Assembly (NCBI RefSeq): GCF_023635005.1
Contig: NZ_JAMLJM010000006.1
Location: 86,471-150,470 of the forward strand
Source: Flavobacterium luminosum
GTDB taxonomy: Bacteria > Bacteroidota > Bacteroidia > Flavobacteriales > Flavobacteriaceae
Length of the DNA: 64,000 nt
Reading direction: 5' to 3'
Under the pieces are notes generated by a model. The model was not told the DNA's origin. It saw nothing but the letters and a program-made list of their open reading frames with translations, and searched no databases. The translations under genes and the position numbers were made by a program. Numbering within the stretch: position 1 is the first letter of the stretch; every line of letters begins with the position of its first letter. Positions 1-9,472 of the stretch are shown piece after piece.

Positions 1-26
1 GTCCTTTTTAAATATCAAATATTAAC

Positions 27-34
27 TATTTTTG
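27..34 (+). promoter_or_regulatory. Promoter -7 element of asd
   Basis: The octamer TATTTTTG fits the Bacteroidota -7 consensus TAnnTTTG and lies 27 bases before the asd start codon. The -33 TTG is not visible; the window begins too close upstream to show it fully. Confidence 0.45.
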
Positions 35-61
35 TTATAAATTTTAAATAGATAAAATAAG

Positions 62-1051
62 ATGAAAGTAGCCGTTGTTGGAGCTACCGGTATGGTAGGT
101 GAAGTAATGCTTCAGGTATTAGCGGAGAGAAATTTTCCGGTAACAGAATTAATACCAGTTGCTTCTGAGAGATCTGTAGGAAACGAGATTGAATTCAAAG
201 GAAGTAAGTACAAAGTGGTGGGGATGCAAACGGCTATTGATATGAAACCTGAAATAGCAATATTTTCCGCTGGTGGCGATACTTCAAAAGAGTGGGCTCC
301 CAAATTTGCAGAAGTAGGTACAACGGTTATTGATAACTCATCTGCTTGGAGAATGGATCCAACCAAAAAATTAGTAGTGCCGGAAATCAATGCTTCAGTT
401 TTAACAAAAGAAGATAAAATCATCGCTAATCCAAATTGCTCAACCATTCAAATGGTAATGGTCTTGTCTCCATTGCATAAAGAGTTCGGCATAAAAAGGG
501 TAGTGGTTTCTACCTATCAGTCAATTACTGGAACAGGCGTTAAAGCGGTTCGTCAGCTAGAAAATGAGTACGAAGGTATTCAAGGAGAAATGGCTTATAA
601 ATATCAAATTCATCGTAATGCGATTCCTCAATGTGATGTTTTCGAGGAAAACGATTATACTAAAGAGGAAATGAAATTGGTTCGAGAAACTCAAAAAATA
701 TTAGATGACAAAAGTATAGCCGTAACAGCAACCGCAGTAAGAATACCGGTTGTTGGAGGTCATAGTGAATCTGTGAATGTAGAATTTGAGAAAGATTTTG
801 ACGTTGCAACCGTACGCAAAATTTTACATTATACGCCTGGAGTTACCGTTCAGGATAATGTAGATACATTTACTTTTCCGATGCCTTTGTATGCACAAGG
901 TAAAGACGATGTTTTTGTAGGTCGCATTCGCCGAGATGAAAGTCAACCTAATACCTTAAATATGTGGATTGTCGCTGATAATTTGCGTAAGGGTGCTGCT
1001 ACTAATGCGGTGCAAATTGCAGAATATTTAGTAGCAAACCAGTTGGTTTAA
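62..1051 (+). CDS. asd: Aspartate-semialdehyde dehydrogenase
   Basis: This enzyme makes L-aspartate-4-semialdehyde from aspartyl-4-phosphate using NADPH, the branch point to lysine/diaminopimelate, threonine and methionine; it is cytosolic. The 329-residue length is usual for the family. The N-terminus carries the Rossmann motif GATGMVG (residues 7-13). The catalytic cysteine is in NPNCST (about Cys126) and the catalytic histidine in GGHSES (about His234). The ATG at 62 places the dinucleotide-binding motif at the expected distance. It appears monocistronic: a -7 element lies upstream and a strong hairpin terminator follows. Nothing is unusual in the protein. Confidence 0.96.
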   Translation: MKVAVVGATGMVGEVMLQVLAERNFPVTELIPVASERSVGNEIEFKGSKYKVVGMQTAIDMKPEIAIFSAGGDTSKEWAPKFAEVGTTVIDNSSAWRMDPTKKLVVPEINASVLTKEDKIIANPNCSTIQMVMVLSPLHKEFGIKRVVVSTYQSITGTGVKAVRQLENEYEGIQGEMAYKYQIHRNAIPQCDVFEENDYTKEEMKLVRETQKILDDKSIAVTATAVRIPVVGGHSESVNVEFEKDFDVATVRKILHYTPGVTVQDNVDTFTFPMPLYAQGKDDVFVGRIRRDESQPNTLNMWIVADNLRKGAATNAVQIAEYLVANQLV

Positions 1052-1062
1052 AAGTAAAAAAC

Positions 1063-1100
1063 AAATCCGTTTGATAAAAAAAATTAAACGGATTTATTTT
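1063..1100 (+). terminator. Rho-independent terminator after asd
   Basis: A 10-bp perfect stem (AAATCCGTTT at 1063-1072 with AAACGGATTT at 1086-1095) has an A-rich loop and is followed by a T-rich tract. It ends asd transcription just before the promoter of the next gene. Confidence 0.75.
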
Positions 1101-1105
1101 TATTA

Positions 1106-1113
1106 TATATTTG
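1106..1113 (+). promoter_or_regulatory. Promoter -7 element before the His-rich protein gene
   Basis: TATATTTG matches TAnnTTTG exactly and ends only 7 bases before the ATG at 1121. If transcription starts 5-9 bases after the element, as is usual, the mRNA would have almost no 5' leader. No TTG lies 17-23 bases upstream. Confidence 0.5.
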
Positions 1114-1120
1114 CGACCGA

Positions 1121-1471
1121 ATGAATAAGAAATTTACCCTTTTTAATTTTTCTCTGGTTGTAGTAGTCCTTTTCGGAGTGCTATTTCAATCTATTCATTC
1201 CTTCGAACATTTGGTAGAGCAATTATCCAAGGAACATTGCCATCACAAATACCATAAAGATAAAACGGAATTTTCGCATGCGCATGATGATTTTGACGAT
1301 TGTTTTGTTTGCGAATATTCTTTTAGTAACTACATTCAAACAGAGTTTTTTACTTTCAAGTTTAAAATTCCTGTCTACAATACTACCGGTTTGTTTGGTT
1401 ACGGTGAAAAATTAGTTTTTTTCTCTGGTAGTTCTCTAAATTCACGTGGCCCACCTCATTTTATTGTTTAG
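1121..1471 (+). CDS. Small exported His/Cys-rich protein, possible metal binder
   Basis: The 116-residue protein is not from a family I can name with certainty. It has an N-terminal hydrophobic segment (about residues 7-24) that could be a signal peptide or anchor. A histidine-rich stretch follows (residues about 40-56, including CHHKYHK and HAHDD), then a CFVC pair (about 62-65). It lies directly before a TonB-dependent receptor that also carries His-rich motifs. This suggests, by inference only, a periplasmic or membrane metal-binding accessory for Zn, Cu or Ni. A -7 element sits just upstream, so it has its own promoter and may be co-transcribed with the receptor across a 128-base gap. Confidence 0.7.
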   Translation: MNKKFTLFNFSLVVVVLFGVLFQSIHSFEHLVEQLSKEHCHHKYHKDKTEFSHAHDDFDDCFVCEYSFSNYIQTEFFTFKFKIPVYNTTGLFGYGEKLVFFSGSSLNSRGPPHFIV

Positions 1472-1599
1472 TTTTTATATTATCTATCGGATTTCTATTT
1501 ATAGATCTCCCGATTCTTTTGTTTAAACAATAATTGTAAGTTTAAAGTTAACATTCGATTGCGTTTGTAAACTTTTAACTTACGCAAGAATTCTATTCA

Positions 1600-3804
1600 A
1601 TGAAATCAATTTTTTACGCATTATTTTTAGGGCTTTGCATTTTTGCGAATGCTCAGAATAAACTATCGGGTACAGTTACCGATGAAAATAAAAATACACT
1701 GGAAAATGTTATCGTTTCTATTCCAGAATTACACAAAGAAACAAAGACCAATGCTCAAGGAGTTTATGAGTTAAGTAATCTTCCTTCAGGAAGTTTTGCT
1801 GTTATATTTACACATGCTGATTATGATTCGAATACTTCAACAGTAAAATTGAATCAATCAGAAATTGCACTTGACATTACATTAACAGAGGCACATACTC
1901 ATCATATTGATGAAGTAATTATTTCTACGGTTTTCAACAAAATGCAATCTCAAAATGTGATGAAAGTTGAAAATAAGAAGATTAAAGATTTTGAACAAAA
2001 AGGAGTTACTTCCTTAGTAGAAGGATTAGCTACTATTCCTGGTGTATCTAATGTTTCTACTGGTACTTCGATTGGTAAACCCGTAATTCGTGGTTTGAGC
2101 GGGAATCGTGTTTTAATATACACACAAGGTGTTCGCCTTGAAAACCAACAGTTTGGAGAAGAACATGGATTAGGATTAAATGATTCTGGAATTGAAAGTG
2201 TAGAAGTAATAAAAGGGCCTGCATCTTTATTGTATGGTTCGGATGCTTTGGGAGGTGTGTTGTATTTTAACCCAGAAAAATTTGCCAATGCTAATTCATA
2301 TAGTGCCGATTTGAGTCAAAAGTTTTTTAGTAACACATTGGGAAGTAGTACACAGTTCGGATTGAAAACGTCTTCTGAAAATTGGAAATTTTTGGTAAGA
2401 GGTGGTTATAATACGCACGCAGATTATAAGTTACCTGATGGCAATAGAGTGACCAATACTCGTTTTGAAGAAACCGATTTTAAAACAGGAATTAGTTATT
2501 CGAATAGTTCATTTTCAAGTACTTTCCGTTACAACGTCAACTTGATGAATTTGGGGTTACCAGAAGAACTAGGAGTAAATACTACTGTAAGAAATCCTGA
2601 TTTTCCTCGTCAAGGAGTATTCAGTCAAATTGCTAGTTTACACAATAAATTCTACTTCAAGAATTCTAAATTAGATTTAGATTTAGGATACATTAGTAAT
2701 GATCGTAAAGAATTTGAAGATTCTTTGCAACCAATTTTAGATATGGATTTGCAGACTTTTAATTTCGATGCAAAATACTATTTGCCTCATATTGGAAAGA
2801 TCGAAACCATCGTAGGAGTACAAGGGATGTCACAAACCAATAAAAATTTTGGAGAAGAAATCTTGATTCCTAATGCTAAAACTAATGATATAGGAGCATT
2901 AATTACTTCTAATTATGAGTGGAAAAAGAATACAATTCAGTTAGGTGTTCGTTTTGATAACAGAAATATCAGCACCGAAACTCATGGTGTTGTAGGAGAA
3001 GAAGGCTACTTCAAAGCAATCGATAGAAATTTTAATAGTTTTAATGCGTCATTAGGTTATAAAACTTCAATTTCAGAAAAATTAACAGTACGATTAAACT
3101 TAGCGTCTGGATTCAGAGCTCCAAATTTGGCTGAATTGACTTCTAATGGTGTACACGAAGGAAGTAACAGATACGAGATTGGTAATGCCAATTTAAAAAA
3201 CGAACAAAATATTCAAGCAGATTTAAATGTAGAATACGGAAACAAACATTTTGAATTTTTTGTAAACGGATTTTACAATAAAATCAATAATTATATTTTT
3301 ATTTCTCCCAACGGAAGTGTAATCGATGATAATGATGTGTACGATTATGTTCAGGCTAATGCTAACTTATATGGAGGAGAAGCCGGAGTGCATTTTCACC
3401 CTCATCCAATGGATTGGTTACACGTAACAAGTAGCTTTGAAAGTGTGATTGGAAAGAGAGAAAGTGGAGAATACTTGCCTTTAATCCCTTCTAATAAATG
3501 GAGTAACACCATAAAAACAGAACTGAAATGGAACGGATTCAAAGAAGGTTATTTCTCATTAAACTTAGATACCTTTTTTGCGCAAAATAATGTTGGTGAA
3601 TTTGAAACTTCAACCAGTGAATATAGTTTACTTAACCTAGGTTTTGGAGGAATTGTTAGTTGGAATACGTTTAAATTTTCTTTGAATTTGAGTGCCAATA
3701 ATGTTTTAGACCGAAATTATATATCTCATTTATCACGTTTAAAAGCGGATGGAATTTCAAACATGGGAAGAAATTTTGTAGTTGGTTTAAAATTCAATTT
3801 ATAG
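1600..3804 (+). CDS. TonB-dependent outer-membrane receptor, ZnuD-like
   Basis: The 734-residue outer-membrane receptor is driven by TonB-ExbBD. It has a signal peptide (residues 1-18, ending FANAQ), then a carboxypeptidase-regulatory-like beta-sandwich (about 20-105) typical of Bacteroidota receptors. A plug domain follows (about 115-230, with VIRGLSGNRVLIYTQGVR and VIKGPASLLYGSDALGG), then a beta-barrel ending in a terminal Phe/Leu strand. His clusters HTHH (about 95) and HFHPHP in a late barrel loop, plus the His-rich neighbour, favour a metal-ion substrate such as zinc. Plug wording such as ENQQFGEEHG resembles ZnuD-type receptors. The substrate is inferred, not shown. A hairpin terminator follows. 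Confidence 0.9.
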   Translation: MKSIFYALFLGLCIFANAQNKLSGTVTDENKNTLENVIVSIPELHKETKTNAQGVYELSNLPSGSFAVIFTHADYDSNTSTVKLNQSEIALDITLTEAHTHHIDEVIISTVFNKMQSQNVMKVENKKIKDFEQKGVTSLVEGLATIPGVSNVSTGTSIGKPVIRGLSGNRVLIYTQGVRLENQQFGEEHGLGLNDSGIESVEVIKGPASLLYGSDALGGVLYFNPEKFANANSYSADLSQKFFSNTLGSSTQFGLKTSSENWKFLVRGGYNTHADYKLPDGNRVTNTRFEETDFKTGISYSNSSFSSTFRYNVNLMNLGLPEELGVNTTVRNPDFPRQGVFSQIASLHNKFYFKNSKLDLDLGYISNDRKEFEDSLQPILDMDLQTFNFDAKYYLPHIGKIETIVGVQGMSQTNKNFGEEILIPNAKTNDIGALITSNYEWKKNTIQLGVRFDNRNISTETHGVVGEEGYFKAIDRNFNSFNASLGYKTSISEKLTVRLNLASGFRAPNLAELTSNGVHEGSNRYEIGNANLKNEQNIQADLNVEYGNKHFEFFVNGFYNKINNYIFISPNGSVIDDNDVYDYVQANANLYGGEAGVHFHPHPMDWLHVTSSFESVIGKRESGEYLPLIPSNKWSNTIKTELKWNGFKEGYFSLNLDTFFAQNNVGEFETSTSEYSLLNLGFGGIVSWNTFKFSLNLSANNVLDRNYISHLSRLKADGISNMGRNFVVGLKFNL

Positions 3805-3876
3805 TTAAGAAACTATTTTATTTTAACGAAATACTAACATTTCAATGTTTATTTTTGTTAAAAATGAAATATGCAT

Positions 3877-3912
3877 CAATGAGTCATTTTTATAAATGGC
3901 TCATTGTTTTTT
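3877..3912 (+). terminator. Rho-independent terminator after the TonB receptor gene
   Basis: A 13-bp stem with one G-U pair (CAATGAGTCATTT at 3877-3889 with AAATGGCTCATTG at 3894-3906) has a TTAT loop and a T6 run. A TAnnTTTG match at 3850-3857 lies before the hairpin; if it is a real promoter, the hairpin would be in the leader of the peptidase gene. Confidence 0.8.
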
Positions 3913-3935
3913 AATAAATAGTCAACCAATCAAAA

Positions 3936-6062
3936 ATGAAACAATTAGTAACAACTTTAGCTATCGCCATTTCATTAACGGCAATGGCGCAGTCTAAGAA
4001 ACCTATTAAAGGAATGAAGTATCCTGTGACCAAGAAAGTAGTACAGACAGATGAGTATTTCGGAACAAAAATTGAAGATCCTTACCGATGGTTAGAGGAC
4101 GATCGATCTCCAGAAACAGAAGCCTGGGTGAAAGAACAAAACAAAATCACATACGGGTATTTAGATCAAATTCCTTATCGTAAAGCTTTGAAAGAACGTT
4201 TGGAGAAAATGTGGAACTACGAAAAAATTGGTTCTCCTTTTACGGAAGGAAATTATACCTATTATTACAAAAATAATGGTTTACAAAATCAATCGGTTTT
4301 GTATCGTAAAGATCAAGCGGGTAAGGAAGAGGTTTTCCTAGATCCTAATACTTTTTCCAAAGATGGAACTACTTCGTTAGGAAATATTAATTTTTCAGAA
4401 GACGGATCTAAAGTTGCTTACGGAATCTCTGTTGGTGGTTCTGATTGGAGAAAATTTATTATTATGGAAGCGGCTTCCAAAAAAATCTTGGAAGACACTA
4501 TCGTGGATGTTAAATTTAGTGGGGTATCATGGTATAAAAACGAAGGTTTCTACTACTCAAGTTATGATAAACCACAAGGAAGTGAACTATCTGCGAAAAC
4601 AGACCAACACAAATTGTATTATCATAAATTAGGTACTTCGCAGAAAGAAGATAAAGTTGTTTTCGGATTGGATCAAAAACGTCGTTATGTGGGTGGACTA
4701 GTAACGGAGGATAATAAATATTTAATCATTTCTGCTGCAAATTCAACTTCTGGTGGAGAGTTGTATATCAAAGATTTGACACAAGAGAACAGTCCAATTG
4801 TTACTATTTTAGATAATTTTGATACGGATACAGATTTCTTAGATAATGTGGGAGATCAATTATATTTTGTTACGAACCTAAATGCGCCTAACAAAAAAAT
4901 TGTGATGATTGATGCTAAAAATCCTGCTGTTGCCAATTGGAAAACCATCATCGAAGAAACAGAAAACGTATTAAATCCTTCTACGGGTGGTGGTTCTATT
5001 TTTGCTAATTATATGAAAGATGCAGTTTCTATGGTAAAACAATTTGATTATCAAGGTAATTTAATTAGAACAATCGATTTACCGGGTGTAGGAACTGCAG
5101 GAGGTTTTGTAGGAAAAAGAGCGGAAGAAGTACTTTATTTTTCTTTTTCAAATTACTTTACTCCAGGTAGCATTTATAGCTTTAACGTGAAAAGTGGAGT
5201 TTCTGCTGTATATCAAAAACCTAAAGTAGATTTCAAATCGGAAGATTATGAATCTAAACAGATTTTTTATACTTCTGCTGATGGAACAAAAATCCCAATG
5301 ATTATCACTTACAAAAAAGGAACAAAATTAGACGGAAAAAATCCTACCATGTTATATGGTTATGGAGGCTTTAATGTTAGTTTGACTCCTTCTTTTAGTA
5401 TTGCCAATGCATTATGGTTAGAAAATGGAGGAATTTATGCCGTTGCTAATTTGAGAGGTGGTGGAGAATACGGTAAAAAATGGCATAATGCGGGTACGCA
5501 AATGCAAAAACAAAATGTTTTTGATGATTTTATAGCAGCTGCAGAATATTTAATTGCTAATAAATATACTTCAAAACAATATTTAGCAATCAGAGGTGGT
5601 TCTAACGGAGGTTTGTTAGTTGGAGCGTGTATGACCCAACGTCCTGATTTGTTTAGAGTAGCTTTACCTGCTGTTGGAGTATTGGATATGTTGCGTTACC
5701 ATACATTCACAGCAGGTGCAGGTTGGGCTTACGATTATGGAACTGCTGAACAATCAAAAGAAATGTTTGAATATATTAAGAAATATTCACCGGTTCATAA
5801 TGTTAAAAAAGGAGTGCAATATCCGGCCACTATGGTCACTACAGGGGATCATGATGATCGTGTGGTACCTGCACATAGTTTTAAATTTGCTGCCGAATTA
5901 CAAGAAAAGCAAACTGGAGCAAATCCTACTCTTATCCGTATTGATATTAATGCTGGACATGGAGCTGGAAAATCGGTTGCCGCATCAATACAAGAAAATG
6001 TAGATATACAAGCATTTACCTTATTTAATATGGGTTTTACATCGTTACCTATTAAAAAGTAA
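3936..6062 (+). CDS. Prolyl oligopeptidase family serine peptidase (S9A)
   Basis: The 708-residue protein is an exported prolyl oligopeptidase, cutting short peptides after proline. It has a signal peptide (residues 1-19, ending TAMAQ), then an N-terminal segment with DPYRWLED and a seven-bladed propeller (about 95-430). The C-terminal alpha/beta hydrolase domain carries the catalytic Ser in GGSNGG (about Ser556), Asp in GDHDDRV (about 640) and His in NAGHGAG (about His675). All three are present, so it should be active. The signal peptide indicates a periplasmic location. It is monocistronic, bounded by hairpin terminators on both sides. Confidence 0.95.
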   Translation: MKQLVTTLAIAISLTAMAQSKKPIKGMKYPVTKKVVQTDEYFGTKIEDPYRWLEDDRSPETEAWVKEQNKITYGYLDQIPYRKALKERLEKMWNYEKIGSPFTEGNYTYYYKNNGLQNQSVLYRKDQAGKEEVFLDPNTFSKDGTTSLGNINFSEDGSKVAYGISVGGSDWRKFIIMEAASKKILEDTIVDVKFSGVSWYKNEGFYYSSYDKPQGSELSAKTDQHKLYYHKLGTSQKEDKVVFGLDQKRRYVGGLVTEDNKYLIISAANSTSGGELYIKDLTQENSPIVTILDNFDTDTDFLDNVGDQLYFVTNLNAPNKKIVMIDAKNPAVANWKTIIEETENVLNPSTGGGSIFANYMKDAVSMVKQFDYQGNLIRTIDLPGVGTAGGFVGKRAEEVLYFSFSNYFTPGSIYSFNVKSGVSAVYQKPKVDFKSEDYESKQIFYTSADGTKIPMIITYKKGTKLDGKNPTMLYGYGGFNVSLTPSFSIANALWLENGGIYAVANLRGGGEYGKKWHNAGTQMQKQNVFDDFIAAAEYLIANKYTSKQYLAIRGGSNGGLLVGACMTQRPDLFRVALPAVGVLDMLRYHTFTAGAGWAYDYGTAEQSKEMFEYIKKYSPVHNVKKGVQYPATMVTTGDHDDRVVPAHSFKFAAELQEKQTGANPTLIRIDINAGHGAGKSVAASIQENVDIQAFTLFNMGFTSLPIKK

Positions 6063-6078
6063 ATCCAATAGATTAATA

Positions 6079-6111
6079 AAAAAAGACTAAGTTGTTACTT
6101 AGTCTTTTTTT
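6079..6111. terminator. Bidirectional terminator between convergent genes
   Basis: The stem AAGACTAAG/CTTAGTCTT (6083-6091 with 6098-6106), flanked by A and T runs, sits between the peptidase gene (+) and the DCC gene (-). It has A/T runs on both sides, so it can serve both. Confidence 0.85.
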
Positions 6112-6132
6112 ATGGTTTTAAATTTTTACTAA

Positions 6133-6549
6133 TTATTCTAAAAATTTAGCTTTTAATTCAGGAGTAGGAATCCAACACGACTCCTTTTTTCCGTACCATT
6201 TATAACGATTTTTTGCGATGTAATCATATAAAACATCTCGTAGTGCATTGGGGATAATTCTAAAAATGAGAGTATAGTTAAAGAAATTACTTAAATGTTT
6301 AGCAATTTGTAACACTGCTCCAGACTTGTAATAATAAGCCACACCAGGTTCATACAATACTATACTGTCTATTTTTTTATCTGAAATACCTAAATATTTA
6401 AGAATATCTTGACCAAGTTTTGATTGTAACGGTACAAAACGAAAAATATCTTTTTTATCGTGTTTTATAATGTATTGCACTGAAGAATTACATAAATTAC
6501 ATAATCCATCAAACAAAATTATTTTTTTATCTTTTGGTAAACTTTCCAT
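6133..6549 (-). CDS. DCC-family thiol-disulfide oxidoreductase-like protein (DUF393)
   Basis: The 138-residue protein carries the family's defining N-terminal motif DGLCNLC (Asp14, Cys17, Cys20), preceded by a beta-strand IILF. DCC (DUF393) proteins are predicted thioredoxin-like oxidoreductases; their substrates are mostly unknown. The length is normal. It starts one base after the mutS2 stop on the same strand, so the two are probably co-transcribed, with mutS2 first. No signal peptide is seen, so it is expected in the cytosol. Confidence 0.88.
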   Translation of the reverse strand: MESLPKDKKIILFDGLCNLCNSSVQYIIKHDKKDIFRFVPLQSKLGQDILKYLGISDKKIDSIVLYEPGVAYYYKSGAVLQIAKHLSNFFNYTLIFRIIPNALRDVLYDYIAKNRYKWYGKKESCWIPTPELKAKFLE

Positions 6550-6550
6550 A

Positions 6551-8719
6551 TTATTTAGGTTGGATGTATTCTAGTTGATCTAAACTCACTTTTGATGTAA
6601 AAATACCGTAGTTTACGGTAGCTTTATTTTTTTCAATAGCATCAATAGTACCAATAGATTTGCCATCTATCATTCGTACACGATCACCTACCTTAAGTAT
6701 TACTTTAGGTTTGTTTTCTTCTTCTATTTTTGCTTTCAGTTTCTTTTCCTTTTTTTCTTTTCGGATTTCTTCAACTTTTTCTTTTACTTCAGCAACAATT
6801 TGTTTTTCAATTGTTTCCTTGACTTTCTTTTCTTTTACGGTTAATTTTTTACGTTTAGAATTTTCAATTTCAACCATTTTAAGGAATTCGCCAATCAATT
6901 CTTTTTTATTCTTGTTATTGAAATATTTCTCGGAAATATCATCAATTTTTTGCCCCATATAAATCAGACGTTGATTAGCATCATACAATTCCTGGTAACG
7001 TTCTAATTTTTCCTGAATTTTAGCATTAATCGTTTCCATTTTCTTGCTCTCTTCACGGGCTTTGTTTTCTTCTTCTTTTAAATTTAAAGAAGTTTTTTCA
7101 AGTTTAGAGCGTTCCTTTTGCAAGGAAGCAATGGTTTTGTCAAAACGAACTTTGCCGCCTTCAATTTTTTTCTTAGCACGATTAATTAACCCAAAAGGAA
7201 TGCCGTTTTTTTGAGCTACTTCAAAAGTAAACGAACTACCAGCTTGTCCTAAAACTAATTTAAACATGGGTTCTAATGTTTTTTCATCAAAAAGCATATT
7301 CGCATTAGTGGCACAAGGAAGTTCGTTTGCAAGAATTTTCAAATTAGAATAATGTGTCGTGATAATACCGAAGGCTTCACGGTGATAAAATTCCTCTAAA
7401 AAAACTTCGGCCAATGCTCCTCCTAATTCAGGATCAGAACCAGTACCAAATTCATCGATTAAAAACAAAGTTTTAGAATTACATTTCTTCAAGAAATAAT
7501 TCATGTTCTTCAATCGGTAACTGTATGTACTCAAATGATTTTCAATAGATTGGTTGTCTCCGATATCGGTCATAATTCGATCGAAAAGACAAGTTTCACT
7601 ACGTTCATGAACAGGAATTAATAATCCTGATTGAAGCATTAATTGAAGTAACCCCACAGTTTTCATCGATATGGTCTTTCCTCCCGCATTGGGTCCCGAA
7701 ATAACAATAATTCTATTTTCTTGATTGAATTCAAAGGTTTGTGGATATGTAGTTTGCCCTTTTTCTTTATTAGTTATATACAGAATAGGGTGGTAGGCCT
7801 CTCGAAGATAAACTCTTCTTTCTTGAGTGATTCGAGGTAAAATACCATTAATTTTTCTGGCATATTTGGCTTTGGCAGCAATAACATCAATATCCGTTAA
7901 GAAATCTTGGTACTGTACTAACAAAGGCAAATAGGGACGAATCGTATTGGTTAATGATTTTAAAATCTTAATAATTTCTTCCCGTTCTTCATATTCTAAA
8001 TTGGCCAATTCTCGAGAGTATCTTAACGTAGCTTCAGGCTCAATATAAGCGATACTTCCAGTCTTAGAACTGCCTAAAATAGAACCTTTTACTTTACGAC
8101 GATACATCGCTAAAACTGCTAAAACACGTCTGTTTTCAACAACTGTCTCTCTAATTTCGTCTAAATAACCCAAAGCGTTATATTGGCTTAATGCCATCCC
8201 AAAACTCTGATTTACTTTTCCTCTCACCACATTAATATCTCTCCTGATATTCAAGAGATCGGGAGAAGCATCATCTTTAATTTCACCGTATTTGTCTAAA
8301 ACACTTTCGATGGCTTTAGTAATGTCTTTGGTGATTTCAATAGCACTAGATTTTAAATACAACGAAGGATAATAATCTTCAAATTTCTTTAGAAATAATA
8401 GTAAAGTATTAGCATTTTCAGAAATAGAATGAATCTTTTTGAAACTCGCTAGTTCTAAGAAACTATCTTCAATGCCAAGAAATTTTATTTCATTTGTTAT
8501 CGGCTCAAAACCATGATTTGGCAAAGCATTATTATTATCGAAAGAGGAACGGTACTCAGAGGTTTGCAGTAACGATTGCATTAATTCCTCTTCACTTTTT
8601 ATAGGTGTAATGGTGAGCACTTTTTCGGCTCCCAATTCGGTTACACAACGTTCCGAAATGGTTTCCAACACCGTTTGAAATTGTAAATCTTGTAGCGTTT
8701 TATTATTTATTGAAATCAT
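6551..8719 (-). CDS. mutS2: MutS2 family ATPase without Smr domain
   Basis: The 722-residue protein is related to MutS2, which acts on branched or recombining DNA and, in Bacillus, on collided ribosomes. The N-terminal core/lever region spans about 1-320. The ATPase domain carries Walker A GPNAGGKT (about residue 340), then DIGDNQSIENHLSTYSYRL and the Walker B region LIDEFGTGSDP. A long charged coiled coil (about 510-640) and a small KOW-like C-terminal segment (VGDRVRMIDGKSIGTID) follow. The classical C-terminal Smr nuclease domain is missing; the protein stops right after the KOW-like part. It is first in a two-gene unit with the DCC gene. Confidence 0.92.
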   Translation of the reverse strand: MISINNKTLQDLQFQTVLETISERCVTELGAEKVLTITPIKSEEELMQSLLQTSEYRSSFDNNNALPNHGFEPITNEIKFLGIEDSFLELASFKKIHSISENANTLLLFLKKFEDYYPSLYLKSSAIEITKDITKAIESVLDKYGEIKDDASPDLLNIRRDINVVRGKVNQSFGMALSQYNALGYLDEIRETVVENRRVLAVLAMYRRKVKGSILGSSKTGSIAYIEPEATLRYSRELANLEYEEREEIIKILKSLTNTIRPYLPLLVQYQDFLTDIDVIAAKAKYARKINGILPRITQERRVYLREAYHPILYITNKEKGQTTYPQTFEFNQENRIIVISGPNAGGKTISMKTVGLLQLMLQSGLLIPVHERSETCLFDRIMTDIGDNQSIENHLSTYSYRLKNMNYFLKKCNSKTLFLIDEFGTGSDPELGGALAEVFLEEFYHREAFGIITTHYSNLKILANELPCATNANMLFDEKTLEPMFKLVLGQAGSSFTFEVAQKNGIPFGLINRAKKKIEGGKVRFDKTIASLQKERSKLEKTSLNLKEEENKAREESKKMETINAKIQEKLERYQELYDANQRLIYMGQKIDDISEKYFNNKNKKELIGEFLKMVEIENSKRKKLTVKEKKVKETIEKQIVAEVKEKVEEIRKEKKEKKLKAKIEEENKPKVILKVGDRVRMIDGKSIGTIDAIEKNKATVNYGIFTSKVSLDQLEYIQPK

Positions 8720-8737
8720 TTTTAATTACTAAAATGT

Positions 8738-8745
8738 CAAAGTTA
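8738..8745 (-). promoter_or_regulatory. Promoter -7 element of mutS2
   Basis: On the minus strand TAACTTTG matches TAnnTTTG, 18 bases before the mutS2 ATG. A TTG lies 16 bases upstream, slightly shorter than the usual spacing. It diverges from the ung promoter. Confidence 0.5.
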
Positions 8746-8778
8746 CAAAGAATAGGAGAAGCAATAGTCCAATCTGAC

Positions 8779-8786
8779 TATATTTG
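8779..8786 (+). promoter_or_regulatory. Promoter -7 element of ung
   Basis: TATATTTG matches TAnnTTTG and ends 14 bases before the ung ATG. No -33 TTG at the preferred spacing was found. The predicted leader is very short. Confidence 0.5.
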
Positions 8787-8800
8787 CAAAAAAATAACAA

Positions 8801-9472
8801 ATGTTACCTTATAATTTAGATGCTTCTTGGAAATCTTTCTTTGAGACCGAACAGCATAAAGAATATTTTGAAAAGTTGATGATTCAAGTGGAAAATGAAT
8901 ACAATCATGATATTTGCTTTCCTCCAAAAGAATTAATTTTTAATGCATTTGTTATTTGTCCGTTGAATGATTTAAAAATTGTCATCATTGGTCAAGACCC
9001 TTATCACGGAGAAGGAGAGGCAAATGGATTGTGTTTTTCTGTCAACGATGGTGTAGCCATTCCACCTTCTTTAAAAAATATTTTCACTGAAATTAACCTT
9101 GAATACGATAGGGTTTTCTTTCCTACTTCAGGAAATTTAGAGCGTTGGGCAAAACAAGGCGTTTTATTGCTTAACGCTTCATTGACCGTTAGAAAGGATC
9201 AGGCCAATAGTCATAAGCATTTAAATTGGAATACTTTCACTGATAATGCAATTCGGTTTATTTCTGAAAATACTGAAAATACCGTTTTTCTTCTGTGGGG
9301 AAGTTATGCACAAAAAAAAGGAGCCAAAATTGACCGAAATAAACACTTAGTTTTAGAAACTGGACATCCTTCACCTTTAAGTGCTAATAGAGGATTATGG
9401 TTTGGCAATAATCATTTTAATAGTGCTAACGATTACTTATTGGTTCATGGTAGAAAGCCTATAGAATGGTAA
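8801..9472 (+). CDS. ung: Uracil-DNA glycosylase, family 1
   Basis: It removes uracil from DNA to start base-excision repair. The 223-residue length is typical. The family-1 water-activating motif GQDPYHGEGEANG includes the catalytic Asp66. The downstream HPSPLSANRG motif contains the catalytic His (about 189) and the minor-groove intercalation loop. All key residues are present. It has its own promoter and diverges from mutS2. Its stop codon abuts the 3' end of the convergent transglutaminase-like gene (one base apart), leaving no intergenic terminator. Confidence 0.97.
   Translation: MLPYNLDASWKSFFETEQHKEYFEKLMIQVENEYNHDICFPPKELIFNAFVICPLNDLKIVIIGQDPYHGEGEANGLCFSVNDGVAIPPSLKNIFTEINLEYDRVFFPTSGNLERWAKQGVLLLNASLTVRKDQANSHKHLNWNTFTDNAIRFISENTENTVFLLWGSYAQKKGAKIDRNKHLVLETGHPSPLSANRGLWFGNNHFNSANDYLLVHGRKPIEW

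Noticed and set aside
1534..1583. Imperfect inverted repeat before the TonB receptor gene
   Set aside because: The arms match at about 15 of 17 positions with mostly A/T; without a motif or conservation it is likely chance.
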